In this document: positions 1-8,018 of the stretch, piece after piece
How positions within the stretch are numbered: the first letter of the stretch is position 1
Layout of the letters: every line of letters begins with the position of its first letter
DNA from: APNM01 sp040361335
Lineage (GTDB): Bacteria; Pseudomonadota; Gammaproteobacteria; Nevskiales; Salinisphaeraceae
NCBI RefSeq assembly: GCF_040361335.1
Contig: NZ_APNM01000021.1
Span: 1 to 53,796 of the forward strand
DNA length: 53,796 nt
Reading direction: 5' to 3'
Program-made: the position numbers and the translations under genes
The notes under the pieces: model-generated
Databases searched by the model: none
What the model was told of the DNA's origin: nothing
What the model saw: only the letters and a program-made list of their open reading frames with translations

Positions 1-736
1 CGATGTTATAGGTGCCGACCTTGTTGGCGACGTCGCCGTTGGCGGCGATGCGATCGGCGCCAACGATCACCTTGTCGACCTCGCCCGCCGCCATCAGCGA
101 GCCCACGGTGCTGTCGGTGATCAGGCGGTAGGGGACGCCGATGCGGCCCAGTTCCCAGGCGGTGAGCCGGCCGCCCTGCAGCAGCGGCCGGGTCTCGCCG
201 ACCCAGACCGAGATCCGCTTGCCGCGTTCGTGGGCGCGGCGGATCACGCCCAGGGCCGTGCCCACCCCGGCGGTGGCGAGGCCGCCGGTGTTGCAGTGGG
301 TGAGGATGCGGTCGCCGTCCGCGATCAGCGGCTCGCCGTGGTCGGCGATGGCATCGCACAGGGCCCGGTCCTCGTCGAACACGGCGTAGGCCTCGGCGAT
401 CGTGCGCTCGCGCCAGTCGTCGCCGGCCAGGCAGGCCCGCAACCGGTCCATGGCATGGGTCAGGTTGACCGCCGTGGGACGGGCCTCGCGCAGCCGTTCG
501 ACGGCCGTTTCCAGCTCGGCCCGGCTATCGCCGGCGGCCGCCCGCCGGGCCACCAGCAGGGCCGCGGCGATGGCGATCATGGGGGCGCCGCGCACGCGCA
601 GGGCACGCACCTGCTCGATCAGGGTGTCAACGTCGTCGCAGGCCAGCCAGCGCTCCTCGCCGGGCAGCAGGGTCTGGTCTAGCAGGGACAGGCGCCCGCT
701 CTCGATTCGCAGGCTGGTGGCGGTCAGGTCGCGCAT
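1..736 (-). CDS. mtnA: S-methyl-5-thioribose-1-phosphate isomerase, C-terminus cut off by window edge
   Basis: Isomerises methylthioribose-1-phosphate to methylthioribulose-1-phosphate in the cytoplasmic methionine salvage pathway. The minus-strand reading starts at ATG 736 (MRDLTATSLR) and runs open to base 1. Family motifs seen are RGAPMIAIAAA in the N-terminal half, THCNTGGLATAGVGTALG with the expected catalytic cysteine region, VGETRPLLQGGRLTAWEL, and VIVGADRIAANGDVANKVGT with the catalytic aspartate near the truncated end. About 245 residues are visible of a family length near 340-380, so the last third lies outside. It is transcribed away from higBA, sharing a 98-base divergent intergenic region. 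The paralogous eIF-2B-like ribose-1,5-bisphosphate isomerases are the only alternative; the motifs favour MtnA. Confidence 0.93.
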   Translation of the reverse strand, partial: MRDLTATSLRIESGRLSLLDQTLLPGEERWLACDDVDTLIEQVRALRVRGAPMIAIAAALLVARRAAAGDSRAELETAVERLREARPTAVNLTHAMDRLRACLAGDDWRERTIAEAYAVFDEDRALCDAIADHGEPLIADGDRILTHCNTGGLATAGVGTALGVIRRAHERGKRISVWVGETRPLLQGGRLTAWELGRIGVPYRLITDSTVGSLMAAGEVDKVIVGADRIAANGDVANKVGTYNI

Positions 737-791
737 ATGCTCGTATCGATCATGGGACGGGTATTGTCCCGCCAACACCCCGCCATTCTCT

Positions 792-825
792 ATAACGCTG
801 GACGTTATATAACGCGACACGTTAT
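792..825. promoter_or_regulatory. Two abutting 17-bp palindromes, probable HigA operator
   Basis: Two directly adjacent copies of ATAACG-N5-CGTTAT occupy 792-808 and 809-825, with different 5-base spacers (CTGGA and CGACA). They end nine bases before the higB start codon. Conserved arms with diverged spacers indicate selection on the arms, as expected for binding by a homodimeric helix-turn-helix protein. The natural candidate is HigA encoded just downstream, giving autorepression of higBA. The operator lies close enough to affect mtnA as well. The palindromes are seen directly; the bound protein is inferred. Confidence 0.8.
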
Positions 826-834
826 GGTTGGCCG

Positions 835-1116
835 ATGATAAAGGATTTCGCCGGCAAGGAGACACGGAAGGTCTGGGACGGTCGGGTATCCACCAAGCTG
901 CCGCGGGACATCCAGGCGGCCGCGCGGCGGAAGCTGCGCATGCTCCACAATGCGCAGAACCTGGACGACCTGCGGATTCCGCCGGCGAATCGGCTGGAGG
1001 CACTGAAAGGCCGCCGTAAAGGGCAATACAGCATCCGGATCAACGACCAGTGGCGCATCTGTTTCCGTTGGGACAACGGCGTGGCCCACGGTGTCGAGAT
1101 CGTGGACTATCACTGA
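835..1116 (+). CDS. higB: HigB-family toxin (RelE superfamily mRNA interferase)
   Basis: Predicted ribosome-dependent mRNA endonuclease of a type II toxin-antitoxin module. The 93-residue basic protein carries typical HigB/RelE features: KETRKVWDGRVSTKLP near the start, a helix-rich middle ending in PPANRLEALKG, and the C-terminal core YSIRINDQWRICFRW followed by VEIVDYH. The conserved arginines and terminal Asp-Tyr-His match family members called plasmid maintenance system killer proteins. The ATG at 835 directly follows the double palindrome. The toxin gene precedes the antitoxin by 13 bases, the usual higBA order. It appears intact, with no frameshift. Confidence 0.93.
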   Translation: MIKDFAGKETRKVWDGRVSTKLPRDIQAAARRKLRMLHNAQNLDDLRIPPANRLEALKGRRKGQYSIRINDQWRICFRWDNGVAHGVEIVDYH

Positions 1117-1129
1117 GGGACAGGCCGCC

Positions 1130-1426
1130 ATGAGCGAACGACTGCCGAACATCCACCCGGGCGAGGTGCTCCTGGAGGAGTTCCTGCGGCCCATGGAACT
1201 GAGCCAGAACCGCCTGGCCCGGGACATTCACGTGCCGCCGCGGCGCATCAACGAGATCATCCACGGCCAGCGGGCGATCACGGCGGATACCGCGTTACGT
1301 CTGGGCCGCTACTTCGGCACCAGCGCCAAGTTCTGGCTGGGGCTGCAGGAAGACTACGAACTCGAGGAGGCGCGCCGTCGTCTCGGCGGGCGTATCGAAT
1401 CCGAGATCGAGCCGTACGCCGCCTGA
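1130..1426 (+). CDS. higA: HigA-family antitoxin, XRE helix-turn-helix protein
   Basis: Antitoxin that should neutralise HigB and repress the operon. The 98-residue product opens MSERLPNIHPGEVLLEEFLRP, the VapI/HigA signature. An XRE-type helix-turn-helix follows (LSQNRLARDIHVPPRRINEI, then the recognition helix region with INGQRAIT-like IHGQRAITADTALRL), ending with FGTSAKFWLGLQEDYELEEA. Its start at 1130 follows a modest purine stretch (GAGGGACAGG). It is probably co-transcribed with higB from a promoter overlapping the two palindromes at 792-825, which are the likely binding sites of its dimer. Confidence 0.93.
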   Translation: MSERLPNIHPGEVLLEEFLRPMELSQNRLARDIHVPPRRINEIIHGQRAITADTALRLGRYFGTSAKFWLGLQEDYELEEARRRLGGRIESEIEPYAA

Positions 1427-1432
1427 CGCTAG

Positions 1433-1519
1433 GACGTAGGCCGGGATAAGCGAAGTGTTCCCGGCACCCCTGGCGATTCGCCGGAAACGGGCCTGGCGGC
1501 CTTTATTCCGGCCTACGTC
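1433..1519. repeat. REP/BIME-like inverted repeat after higBA
   Basis: A 17-base arm at 1433-1449 (GACGTAGGCCGGGATAA) is matched with one mismatch by its complement at 1503-1519, with about 50 bases between them. The GTAGGCCGG...CCGGCCTAC ends resemble short extragenic palindromic repeats widespread in proteobacteria. Transcribed, it would form a long hairpin. No long T-run follows on either strand, so termination would be inefficient or Rho-assisted. The rest of 1427-1649 shows no convincing gene. Confidence 0.6.
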
Positions 1520-1605
1520 TGGTCCGGATCGCTTACAGCCTGATCAAGAACGACCAAGCTTACGACGCCAGCCGGGTCAAGGCCGCTTGACCCGAGACAT
1601 AGAAT

Positions 1606-1629
1606 CTCTCCCCCTGGCCAGGGGGAGAG
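1606..1629. repeat. 24-bp perfect palindrome between higA and manB
   Basis: Bases 1606-1629 are a perfect palindrome: CTCTCCCCCTGG followed by its exact complement. It sits 21 bases beyond the manB stop and between convergently oriented higBA and manB transcripts. As RNA it would form a GC-rich hairpin on both strands, but no T-run follows. It may act as a bidirectional attenuating structure or be a dispersed repeat; function is unknown. Confidence 0.55.
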
Positions 1630-1649
1630 GGGATGAGAAAGAGCGGCGG

Positions 1650-3011
1650 TTAGCCGCCCCGTGATTGCAGGAAGGCCAACAGCTCGTCGGTCTTGGCCCG
1701 CATCAGGGCGGCGTCGCCGCGGGATTCGACATTGAGCCGGACCACGGGCTCGGTGTTGGACTTGCGCAGGTTGAAGCGCCAGTCGCCGAAGTCCAGGGAC
1801 AGGCCGTCGACGTGCTCGACCGATTCGGCCGCCTTGCCGTAATGGGCCTCGACCGCGGCGAGGGCGGCGTCGGGGTCGGCGATCTCGCGGTTGATCTCGC
1901 CGGAGGCCGGGTACTTCGCCACGCGCTCCTCGACCAGCTCGGACAGCGGCTTGCCGGTCTCGCTCATGAGTTGGGCGATCACCAGCCAGGGCAGGTGGCC
2001 GTTGTCGCAGTAGGCGAAGTCCTTGAAGTAGTGGTGGGCACTCATCTCGCCGCCGTAGATCGCGTCCTCGGCGCGCATGCGCTCCTTCATGAAGGAATGG
2101 CCGGCCTTGGTCTGCACGGGCACGCCGCCGGCCTCGGTGACGATGTCGATGGTGTTCCAGGTCAGGCGCGGATCGTGCACGATCTTGGCGCCCGGGTGCA
2201 TGGCCAGCAGCATGCGCGCGATCAGGCCGACGATGTAATAGCCCTCGATGAACTCGCCGCGCTCGTCGAACAGGAAGCAACGGTCGAAGTCGCCGTCCCA
2301 GGCCAGGCCCAGGTCGGCACCGCTGGCGCGCACCGCGTCGACGGTGGCGGCGCGGTTCTCCGGCAGCAGCGGGTTGGGGATGCCGTTGGGCAGCTCGCCG
2401 TCCGGCTCGTAGTTCACCCGCACCACCTCGAACGGCAGGCGCTTCTCCAGCTCTTCCATCACCAGCCCGGCGCAGCCGTTGCCGGGGTTGGCGACGATCT
2501 TGAGCGGCTTCATCTTCCCCGGTTCGATCCGCGCCATCAGGAAGTCGATGTAGCCGGGGCGGTGGTCCAGCGACCGGCGCTCGCCGGTACGGCCGGCCGC
2601 CGGGTAGCTGCCGTCGTGGACCATCTTTTCGATGTCGAACAGGCCCGAGTCGGCGGAGATCGGGCGCGCCCCCTCGCGCACGAACTTCATGCCGTTGTAA
2701 TCGCGGGGGTTGTGGCTGGCGGTGACCATGATCCCGCCGTCGGCATCCTCGCTGAAGGTGGCGTAGTAGACCTCCTCGGTGCCGCACAGGCCGATGTCCA
2801 GGACGTCCGAGCCGCCCTCGGTCAACCCTTTCGCGAGGGCATCCGCCAGGGCCTCGCTGGACAGCCGCATGTCGCGCCCGACCACGACGCGGCGGGCGTC
2901 GAGCTGGGCCGCGAAGGCACGACCGATGCGGTAGGCCATGTCCTCGTCGAGCTCGTCCGGAACGCGCGCGCGGATGTCGTATGCCTTGAAGAAGGGATAA
3001 TAGCTGCCCAT
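1650..3011 (-). CDS. manB: Phosphomannomutase (AlgC/ManB family)
   Basis: Interconverts mannose-6-phosphate and mannose-1-phosphate for GDP-mannose, used in exopolysaccharide and LPS; AlgC homologues also act on glucose phosphates. The 453-residue protein has the four phosphohexomutase signatures: the phosphoserine loop TASHNP with Ser99, the Mg-binding DGDFDR at 239-244, GGEMSAHHYFKD for sugar recognition, and the phosphate loop SNTEPVVRLNVES near the C-terminus. Length is normal for the family. The gene lies 6 bases downstream of manC and is surely co-transcribed. The substrate (phosphomannomutase alone or dual phosphoglucomutase) cannot be decided from sequence alone. Confidence 0.94.
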   Translation of the reverse strand: MGSYYPFFKAYDIRARVPDELDEDMAYRIGRAFAAQLDARRVVVGRDMRLSSEALADALAKGLTEGGSDVLDIGLCGTEEVYYATFSEDADGGIMVTASHNPRDYNGMKFVREGARPISADSGLFDIEKMVHDGSYPAAGRTGERRSLDHRPGYIDFLMARIEPGKMKPLKIVANPGNGCAGLVMEELEKRLPFEVVRVNYEPDGELPNGIPNPLLPENRAATVDAVRASGADLGLAWDGDFDRCFLFDERGEFIEGYYIVGLIARMLLAMHPGAKIVHDPRLTWNTIDIVTEAGGVPVQTKAGHSFMKERMRAEDAIYGGEMSAHHYFKDFAYCDNGHLPWLVIAQLMSETGKPLSELVEERVAKYPASGEINREIADPDAALAAVEAHYGKAAESVEHVDGLSLDFGDWRFNLRKSNTEPVVRLNVESRGDAALMRAKTDELLAFLQSRGG

Positions 3012-3017
3012 CGGTCG

Positions 3018-4439
3018 TTATCCTTTGTCGGCGCGTCCGTAGACATCGTCGAGACGCACGATGTCGTCCTCGCCCAGGTAGCCGCCGGACTGGACCTCGA
3101 TCAGTATCAGGTCGATGTTGCCGGGATTTTCCAGCCGGTGGGTCGTGCCCAGCGGGATGTAGGTCGACTGGTCCTCGGTCAGCAGCATCTCCTCGTCGCC
3201 GCGCGTGACCTTGGCCGTACCCTGCACCACCACCCAGTGCTCGGCGCGGTGGTGATGCATCTGCAGCGACAGCCGACCGCCGGGCGAGACGATGATCCGC
3301 TTGACCTGGAAACGGTCACCGCTGGCGATGGACTCGTAGCTGCCCCAGGGCCGGTAGACCTTGCGGTGCTCGCTGGCCTCGCTGCGTCCGGCCGCCTCCA
3401 GGCGCCGGACCAGGGTCTTGATCTCCTGCTCGCGGCCGCGGTCGGCGACCAGCACGGCATCGGTGGTCTCCACGATCACCTGATCGCGCACCCCGAGCGT
3501 GGCGATCAGGCGGCCGTCGCTGTAGACCACGCTGTCGCGCGTGTCCTCGAGCAACACGTCACCGCGGGCGACGTTGCCGTCGGCGTCCGCCGGCAGGACC
3601 TCGGCCAGTGCGGACCAACTGCCGAGATCGCTCCAGGTCGCGCTCAGCGGCACGACCGCGGCGTCCCGGGTCTTTTCCATCACGGCGTAGTCGATCGACT
3701 CCGAGCGGCAGGCGGCGAACGCCTCGGCGTCCAGGCGCAGGAAGTCGGCGTCGCGCGTCGCCCCCTCGTGGGCCGCCCGCGCCGCCTCCAGGATATCCGG
3801 GGCATGGGTCGCCAGCGCCGCCAGGTAGGCACCGGCGGGGAACAGGAACATGCCGCTGTTCCAATAATAGCCGCCCGCATCCAGATAGCTCCGAGCGGTC
3901 GCCTCGTCGGGTTTCTCCACGAATGCCTCGATCCGGCAGGTGTCCCCCGCCACCGGCGCGCCGGCACGGATGTAGCCGTAGCCGGTCTCGGGCCGGGTCG
4001 GCTCCACGCCGAAAGTCACCAGCAGTCCCTGTGCCGCCGCTTCCCGGCCCGCGGCCACGGCCGTCGCGAAGCGACCGGCATCGCCGATCACGTGATCCGA
4101 GGGCAGCACCAGCAGCATGGCGTCGTCGTCCCGCGCCAGGGCCTCGAGCGCGGCGACGGCGACGGCGGGGGCGGTATTGCGGGCGGCGGGCTCCAGGATC
4201 ACCCGGCCGTCGACGCCGGCGCGGCGCATGTGCTCCGCGATCATGAAGCGATGGGCCTCGCGTCCGACGACCAGCGGATCGCCGACGCCCTCGATCCGGG
4301 TCGCCCTCTCGATCGCGCCCTGCAGCAGGCTTTCGCCGTCGGTGACCGCGAGAAACTGCTTGGGCCGGGCTTCGCGGGACAGCGGCCACAGGCGCGTCCC
4401 CGATCCGCCGGCCAGAAGAACCGGTACCAGCATCGGCAT
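3018..4439 (-). CDS. manC: Mannose-1-phosphate guanylyltransferase / mannose-6-phosphate isomerase
   Basis: Bifunctional type II enzyme that makes GDP-mannose from mannose-1-phosphate and GTP and can isomerise fructose-6-phosphate. The chosen start (ATG 4439) gives 473 residues beginning MPMLVPVLLAGGSGTRLWPL, placing the nucleotidyltransferase signature GGSGTRLWPLSR...PKQF at the N-terminus as in AlgA/XanB. An in-frame ATG two codons later is also possible. The central part has SIDYAVMEKT. The C-terminal cupin domain (about residues 355-470) contains RPWGSYESI, the metal-site run MHHHRAEHW and THRLENPG. The open frame extends further upstream but loses similarity there. It leads a manC-manB operon. 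Confidence 0.94.
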   Translation of the reverse strand: MPMLVPVLLAGGSGTRLWPLSREARPKQFLAVTDGESLLQGAIERATRIEGVGDPLVVGREAHRFMIAEHMRRAGVDGRVILEPAARNTAPAVAVAALEALARDDDAMLLVLPSDHVIGDAGRFATAVAAGREAAAQGLLVTFGVEPTRPETGYGYIRAGAPVAGDTCRIEAFVEKPDEATARSYLDAGGYYWNSGMFLFPAGAYLAALATHAPDILEAARAAHEGATRDADFLRLDAEAFAACRSESIDYAVMEKTRDAAVVPLSATWSDLGSWSALAEVLPADADGNVARGDVLLEDTRDSVVYSDGRLIATLGVRDQVIVETTDAVLVADRGREQEIKTLVRRLEAAGRSEASEHRKVYRPWGSYESIASGDRFQVKRIIVSPGGRLSLQMHHHRAEHWVVVQGTAKVTRGDEEMLLTEDQSTYIPLGTTHRLENPGNIDLILIEVQSGGYLGEDDIVRLDDVYGRADKG

Positions 4440-4765
4440 ATCCGTTTTGAGTTGCGCAGATTGTGCGTATTTGTGCCCGAAAAGGCCAATATGCCGCGAG
4501 GCGCGGGCAAGCGGGACCGGTTCCCCGGCACGACCCGAGAGCGGGCCTGTAGGAAAATGCAGTCCACGGACGTGCGATTCAGGCCGTTCTCCGCGTGTTC
4601 CCCGGCCGTAACCGGCCGCTGCACCATGCGGTCGCCGACGCCGGACGAAGCGGTGCCGCGTGTTATATACTGGCCGGGCTTCGACGACGCGGCGGTGTAC
4701 GCCCGGGATCGCGTGACGTTCGCGCCGGGGCGCCCGCACCGCAGCCACTTCTTACAAGGGAAGGG
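4440..4765. promoter_or_regulatory. Divergent intergenic region between manC and the TPR gene
   Basis: No protein gene is convincing in these 326 bases. Rightward, TATACT at 4666-4671 is a good -10 hexamer without a clear -35, about 95 bases before the TPR gene. Leftward, on the minus strand, TTGGCC and CACAAT separated by 18 bases form a plausible promoter just before manC. Shortly before 4766 the run AAGGGAAGG is a usable ribosome binding site for the TPR gene. These are weak pattern matches. Confidence 0.4.
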
Positions 4766-5890
4766 ATGGACGTGACCCGGTCGCCGCTTACCCGCAGCCA
4801 GCGCGCCCTGTTGGCCCTGGCCTGCTCGCTCGCCGTCGCCGCGCCCGCGGCGGCGCAATCCCCGGACGCGATCCAGACGCTGCTGGAGCGGGGGCAATAC
4901 GACAAGGCCGCGGAGACCAGCGCCGCGTACCTGGAGGATCATCCGGACGCCACCCGGGTCCGTTTCCAGCGCGGTCTCGCCCTGGCCGAGCTCGGTCGCC
5001 GCGAGGAGGCGATCGAGGCGTTCGGCGAACTCGCGCGCGCCTATCCACAGGCCCCCGAGCCGGCCAACAACCTCGCCGTGCTCTACGCGCAGCAGGGCGA
5101 CTACGAGAAGGCCCGGCGCTGGCTCGAGGCGGCAATGGCCACCCATCCCGCCTACGCCACGGCCCACAAGAACCTGGGCGACGTCTATACCGCCCTGGCC
5201 GCCGCCGCCTACAGCAAGGCCCTGGACGAACAGGACCGCGCCGACCTGGGCGTGGAACTGGAATACGTGGGCGAGATGGGTGTCGAGCAGGACGACGGCG
5301 GCGACGGCACCCGGCTGGCCGCCTCGGACGGCGAGGGCCGCATGCGCTCGGTCCCGGCGCCCGAGCCGGCGCCGGAGCCGGCGCGTCCACCGCAACCCGA
5401 GCCGGCGCAGCCGGAGCCCGCCCCACAGCCCGCCTCGGAACCGGCTTCAGAGGATGGGGCTCCGGCCGGCGGCGGCGATGCCGCGACCCCGGCGCCCGCC
5501 GCACCGGATGACACCGACGCCGGTGGTGGTCCCGTGGGTCCCACCAGCGGTCGCGCGGGCGAGGTCATGCGCGCGGTGCGCGCCTGGGCCCGGGCCTGGG
5601 AAGCGCAGGACGTGGCCGGCTATCTCGACGCCTATGCCGAGAACTTCTACCCCGGCGACGGGCTGACGCTGGCCGAATGGCGCGCCCAGCGCCGGGACCG
5701 CGTGGGCTCACCGGCCGACATCGCGATCGAGATCTCCGAGCCGAGCGTGACCTTCCCGGAGCCCGGCCGCGCCGAGGTCGTGTTCCAGCAGGCCTATAGC
5801 TCCGAAACCTACAGCGACCGGGTCCGCAAGCGGCTGGTGCTGGAGCGCAAGGACGACGCCTGGCGCATCGTGCGGGAGATCTCCGAATAG
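4766..5890 (+). CDS. Secreted TPR-repeat protein with C-terminal NTF2-like domain
   Basis: Function unknown; probably a periplasmic scaffold working with the next gene. The 374-residue product has an N-terminal signal peptide (hydrophobic run ending APAAAQ, cleavage near residue 31). About three tetratricopeptide repeats follow (residues 35-150; VRFQRGLALAELGRREEAIEAF and AYATAHKNLGDVY-like helices). A Pro/Glu/Ala-rich linker spans about 190-250, and an NTF2-like domain covers 270-374. That last domain resembles the C-terminus of the adjacent L,D-transpeptidase, including AWARAWEAQDVAGYLDAY and QQAYSSETYS. The ATG at 4766 is preferred because the signal peptide starts there and AAGGGAAGG precedes it. 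The stop overlaps the next start by one base, indicating translational coupling. Confidence 0.8.
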   Translation: MDVTRSPLTRSQRALLALACSLAVAAPAAAQSPDAIQTLLERGQYDKAAETSAAYLEDHPDATRVRFQRGLALAELGRREEAIEAFGELARAYPQAPEPANNLAVLYAQQGDYEKARRWLEAAMATHPAYATAHKNLGDVYTALAAAAYSKALDEQDRADLGVELEYVGEMGVEQDDGGDGTRLAASDGEGRMRSVPAPEPAPEPARPPQPEPAQPEPAPQPASEPASEDGAPAGGGDAATPAPAAPDDTDAGGGPVGPTSGRAGEVMRAVRAWARAWEAQDVAGYLDAYAENFYPGDGLTLAEWRAQRRDRVGSPADIAIEISEPSVTFPEPGRAEVVFQQAYSSETYSDRVRKRLVLERKDDAWRIVREISE

Positions 5891-7125
5891 TGGCGACGAG
5901 CATCGCCTTCCGGTCGCGACGGGCCGCGACCACGCTCGGCCGGGCCGCCGCGATCCTGTCGCTGCTGGCGGCACCCGCCTTCGCCGGCCCGCGCCTGAGC
6001 GCGAGCAGCGACGCCCTGCACGCCAACCCCGAGGACCGCCTGATCGCGGCCCTGGCCGACATGCGCCGGGGCGCGTTCGATGCCGCCCTCGACGACCTGG
6101 AACAACTGATCTCCCAGGAACCCGATTTCCGGCTCGCGCATTATCTCCAGGGGGAATTGCTACTGGCGCGGGCGGGGCGGCCGCTGGACGTGGCGGTGGC
6201 CCGCGGTGACAACGAGCGCAGCCGGGAGCTGGTCGACGAGGCCCTGGCGCGCTGGTCCCACCGCCTGTCGTCGCCTCCCCCCGGCGCCGTGCCCGACGCC
6301 GTGCTCCAGCTCGCGCCGCAGTTCGAGCATGTGGTGGTGGTGGACCTGCTCCGGCATCGCCTGTATCTGTGGCGCAACACCGGTCAGCGGCTGGAGCTCG
6401 TGGCCGATTTCTACGCCAGCATCGGCCGTGCCGGCGTCGGCAAGGAGAAGGAGGGCGACCTGCGCACGCCGGTGGGCGTCTATCGCGTCACCGAGTACAA
6501 GCCCGACAGCGAGCTGCCGGAGCTCTACGGCGACGGCGCCTTCCCCGTGAACTACCCCAACAGCCTGGACCAGATCCGCGGGCGGACCGGCTACGGCATC
6601 TGGGTGCACGGCGTCCCCCGCGACACCTACAGCCGGGCGCCGCGCGCCAGCGAGGGTTGCGTGGTGGTGGCCAACGAGGACCTGCAGATGCTGCGCCGCT
6701 ACCTGCGCCCCGGCCGCACGCCCGTGGTGTTCTCCGACCGGCTGGAATGGCTGACCCCGGACGAGGCCGAGGCGCGGCGCCGGACGCTCATGGCGCGGCT
6801 CGACGCCTGGCGTTCGAGCTGGGAAAGCCTGGACACCGGCGCCTACCTGTCCTACTACGCCGATGACTTCATCTCCGCCACCGGCATGGACAAGGACGCG
6901 TTCGCGGCCTACAAGCGCGAGGTCAACGCCGACAAGACCCGTATCGACGTCAGCCTGGAGGACGTGAGCATCTACCGCTATCCGGGCGAGGACGACCTGG
7001 CCCTGATCAGCTTCCTGCAGCGTTATTCCAGCAACAACTTCCAGGCGGTGTCGCGCAAGCAGCAGTTCTGGCGCAAGGACCCGTCGTCCGGCTGGCAGAT
7101 CGTGCACGAATCCCGGGTCGAGTAA
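5890..7125 (+). CDS. L,D-transpeptidase (YkuD domain) with C-terminal NTF2-like domain
   Basis: Predicted periplasmic cysteine transpeptidase acting on peptidoglycan stem peptides (3-3 crosslinks or lipoprotein attachment) or, like YafK/DpaA, removing such links. The start is GTG 5890, overlapping the previous stop TAG by one base. The 411-residue protein has a signal peptide (to about residue 33), a helical repeat-like segment, then the YkuD core: KEGDLRTPVGVYRV, IWVHGVPRDTY with His240, and RASEGCVVV with catalytic Cys257. Residues about 290-411 form an NTF2-like domain matching the end of the upstream TPR protein. Its 3' end overlaps the convergent M14 gene by 103 bases. Confidence 0.9.
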   Translation: MATSIAFRSRRAATTLGRAAAILSLLAAPAFAGPRLSASSDALHANPEDRLIAALADMRRGAFDAALDDLEQLISQEPDFRLAHYLQGELLLARAGRPLDVAVARGDNERSRELVDEALARWSHRLSSPPPGAVPDAVLQLAPQFEHVVVVDLLRHRLYLWRNTGQRLELVADFYASIGRAGVGKEKEGDLRTPVGVYRVTEYKPDSELPELYGDGAFPVNYPNSLDQIRGRTGYGIWVHGVPRDTYSRAPRASEGCVVVANEDLQMLRRYLRPGRTPVVFSDRLEWLTPDEAEARRRTLMARLDAWRSSWESLDTGAYLSYYADDFISATGMDKDAFAAYKREVNADKTRIDVSLEDVSIYRYPGEDDLALISFLQRYSSNNFQAVSRKQQFWRKDPSSGWQIVHESRVE

Positions 7126-8018
7126 CCCTCGCCGGCGGCGATCCGCTGCGGCGGCTCCTCGCCCGAGGGTCGTTCGTCGGGCGGATTGCGCACGTGCCGG
7201 CTCAGCCAGGCCACCAGATCCCGCCACACCGCCGCACTCTCGGCATGGCTGGGCATGATGCCCGCGTGCGGCAGCTCCAGCGTGAGCACCGGAATCCCGC
7301 GGTTGAGGCCGGCGAAGTTGCCGAGCGAGCCGGGGTAGGCCCCGAGCCGGTGCAGGTCGAGATACCCCAGGCGGCGCGGCGGCGTCTTGGGCCCGTCGAA
7401 GTCGACCACGCCCAGCGGCGCGTGCACCGTGACGATCGCGTCCGGCCGGAACGCCTCGATCTGCGAGAACAGCCACTGGCTCTCGGGTTCCGACAGCGGC
7501 GCCTCCCCCGGATAGCGCCGCGGATCGCGACCCGTGCGCTCCACCCAGTATTCCTGCTGGTGCTCGTGCCAGTTGGGCGTCGGGAAATTGCGGTTGAGAT
7601 CGATGCCGTTGGCGTTGGTGCGCACCGCCGGCCCGGCATTCAGCCCGTCGAGGTTCAGGCCCGGCACGACCCGCCAGTGGAACAACCCCGAGTGGTGGAC
7701 ATCGAGGGTCCGCATCCAGCGGAAGATCACCGAGAACGACGAGTACTCGTCGCCGTGGATACCGCCCAGCAGCAGGACGCGTCCCTGCGGCTCGCGGGGT
7801 GCCAGCGGCGGATATTCGCGCATCAGGATGGGCCGGCCCTGGACGGTACGGCCGCCGGCGGGCTCCAGGCCGGCCTCCAGGCAGTCGGCCATGCTCACGC
7901 TGCCCAGAACCCCCGCCAGCGCGCGGCAGCCGGCCGCGACCTCCGGTGCCGGCTCGGCGACCGCCACGGACGCGGCCAGCATCAGGCCCAGGACAGCGGG
8001 GCCCGGGCGGCGGATCAC
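7023..8018 (-). CDS. M14-family zinc carboxypeptidase, murein peptide amidase-like
   Basis: Probable periplasmic zinc peptidase related to murein tripeptide amidase MpaA. It has a signal peptide (LGLMLAASVAVAEPAP), zinc-ligand motif GGIHGDEYSS with His88 and Glu91, substrate-binding DLNRNFPTPNW, the third zinc ligand in VTVHAPLG, and LTLELPHAG with the likely catalytic glutamate. Total length is 331 residues. The last 35 or so (from EGYSTRDSC) lie antisense within the L,D-transpeptidase gene and look like read-through beyond the natural end. It is the last gene of a cytochrome c4-dsbA-M14 operon, overlapping dsbA by 4 bases. Substrate is inferred from family only. Confidence 0.82.
   Translation of the reverse strand: MIRRPGPAVLGLMLAASVAVAEPAPEVAAGCRALAGVLGSVSMADCLEAGLEPAGGRTVQGRPILMREYPPLAPREPQGRVLLLGGIHGDEYSSFSVIFRWMRTLDVHHSGLFHWRVVPGLNLDGLNAGPAVRTNANGIDLNRNFPTPNWHEHQQEYWVERTGRDPRRYPGEAPLSEPESQWLFSQIEAFRPDAIVTVHAPLGVVDFDGPKTPPRRLGYLDLHRLGAYPGSLGNFAGLNRGIPVLTLELPHAGIMPSHAESAAVWRDLVAWLSRHVRNPPDERPSGEEPPQRIAAGEGYSTRDSCTICQPDDGSLRQNCCLRDTAWKLLLE

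Noticed and set aside
1521..1591. Possible transposase C-terminal fragment (RIAYSLIKNDQAYDASR) before a stop
   Set aside because: It vaguely resembles IS110-type ends, but the piece is about 20 residues, has no upstream continuation or inverted ends, and cannot be distinguished from chance.
1665..4775. Plus-strand open frame of 1036 codons opposite manB-manC
   Set aside because: It is antisense to two well-recognised enzymes. The translation is a low-complexity Gly/Ala/Val/His/Arg mix typical of GC-rich shadow frames, with no family motifs.
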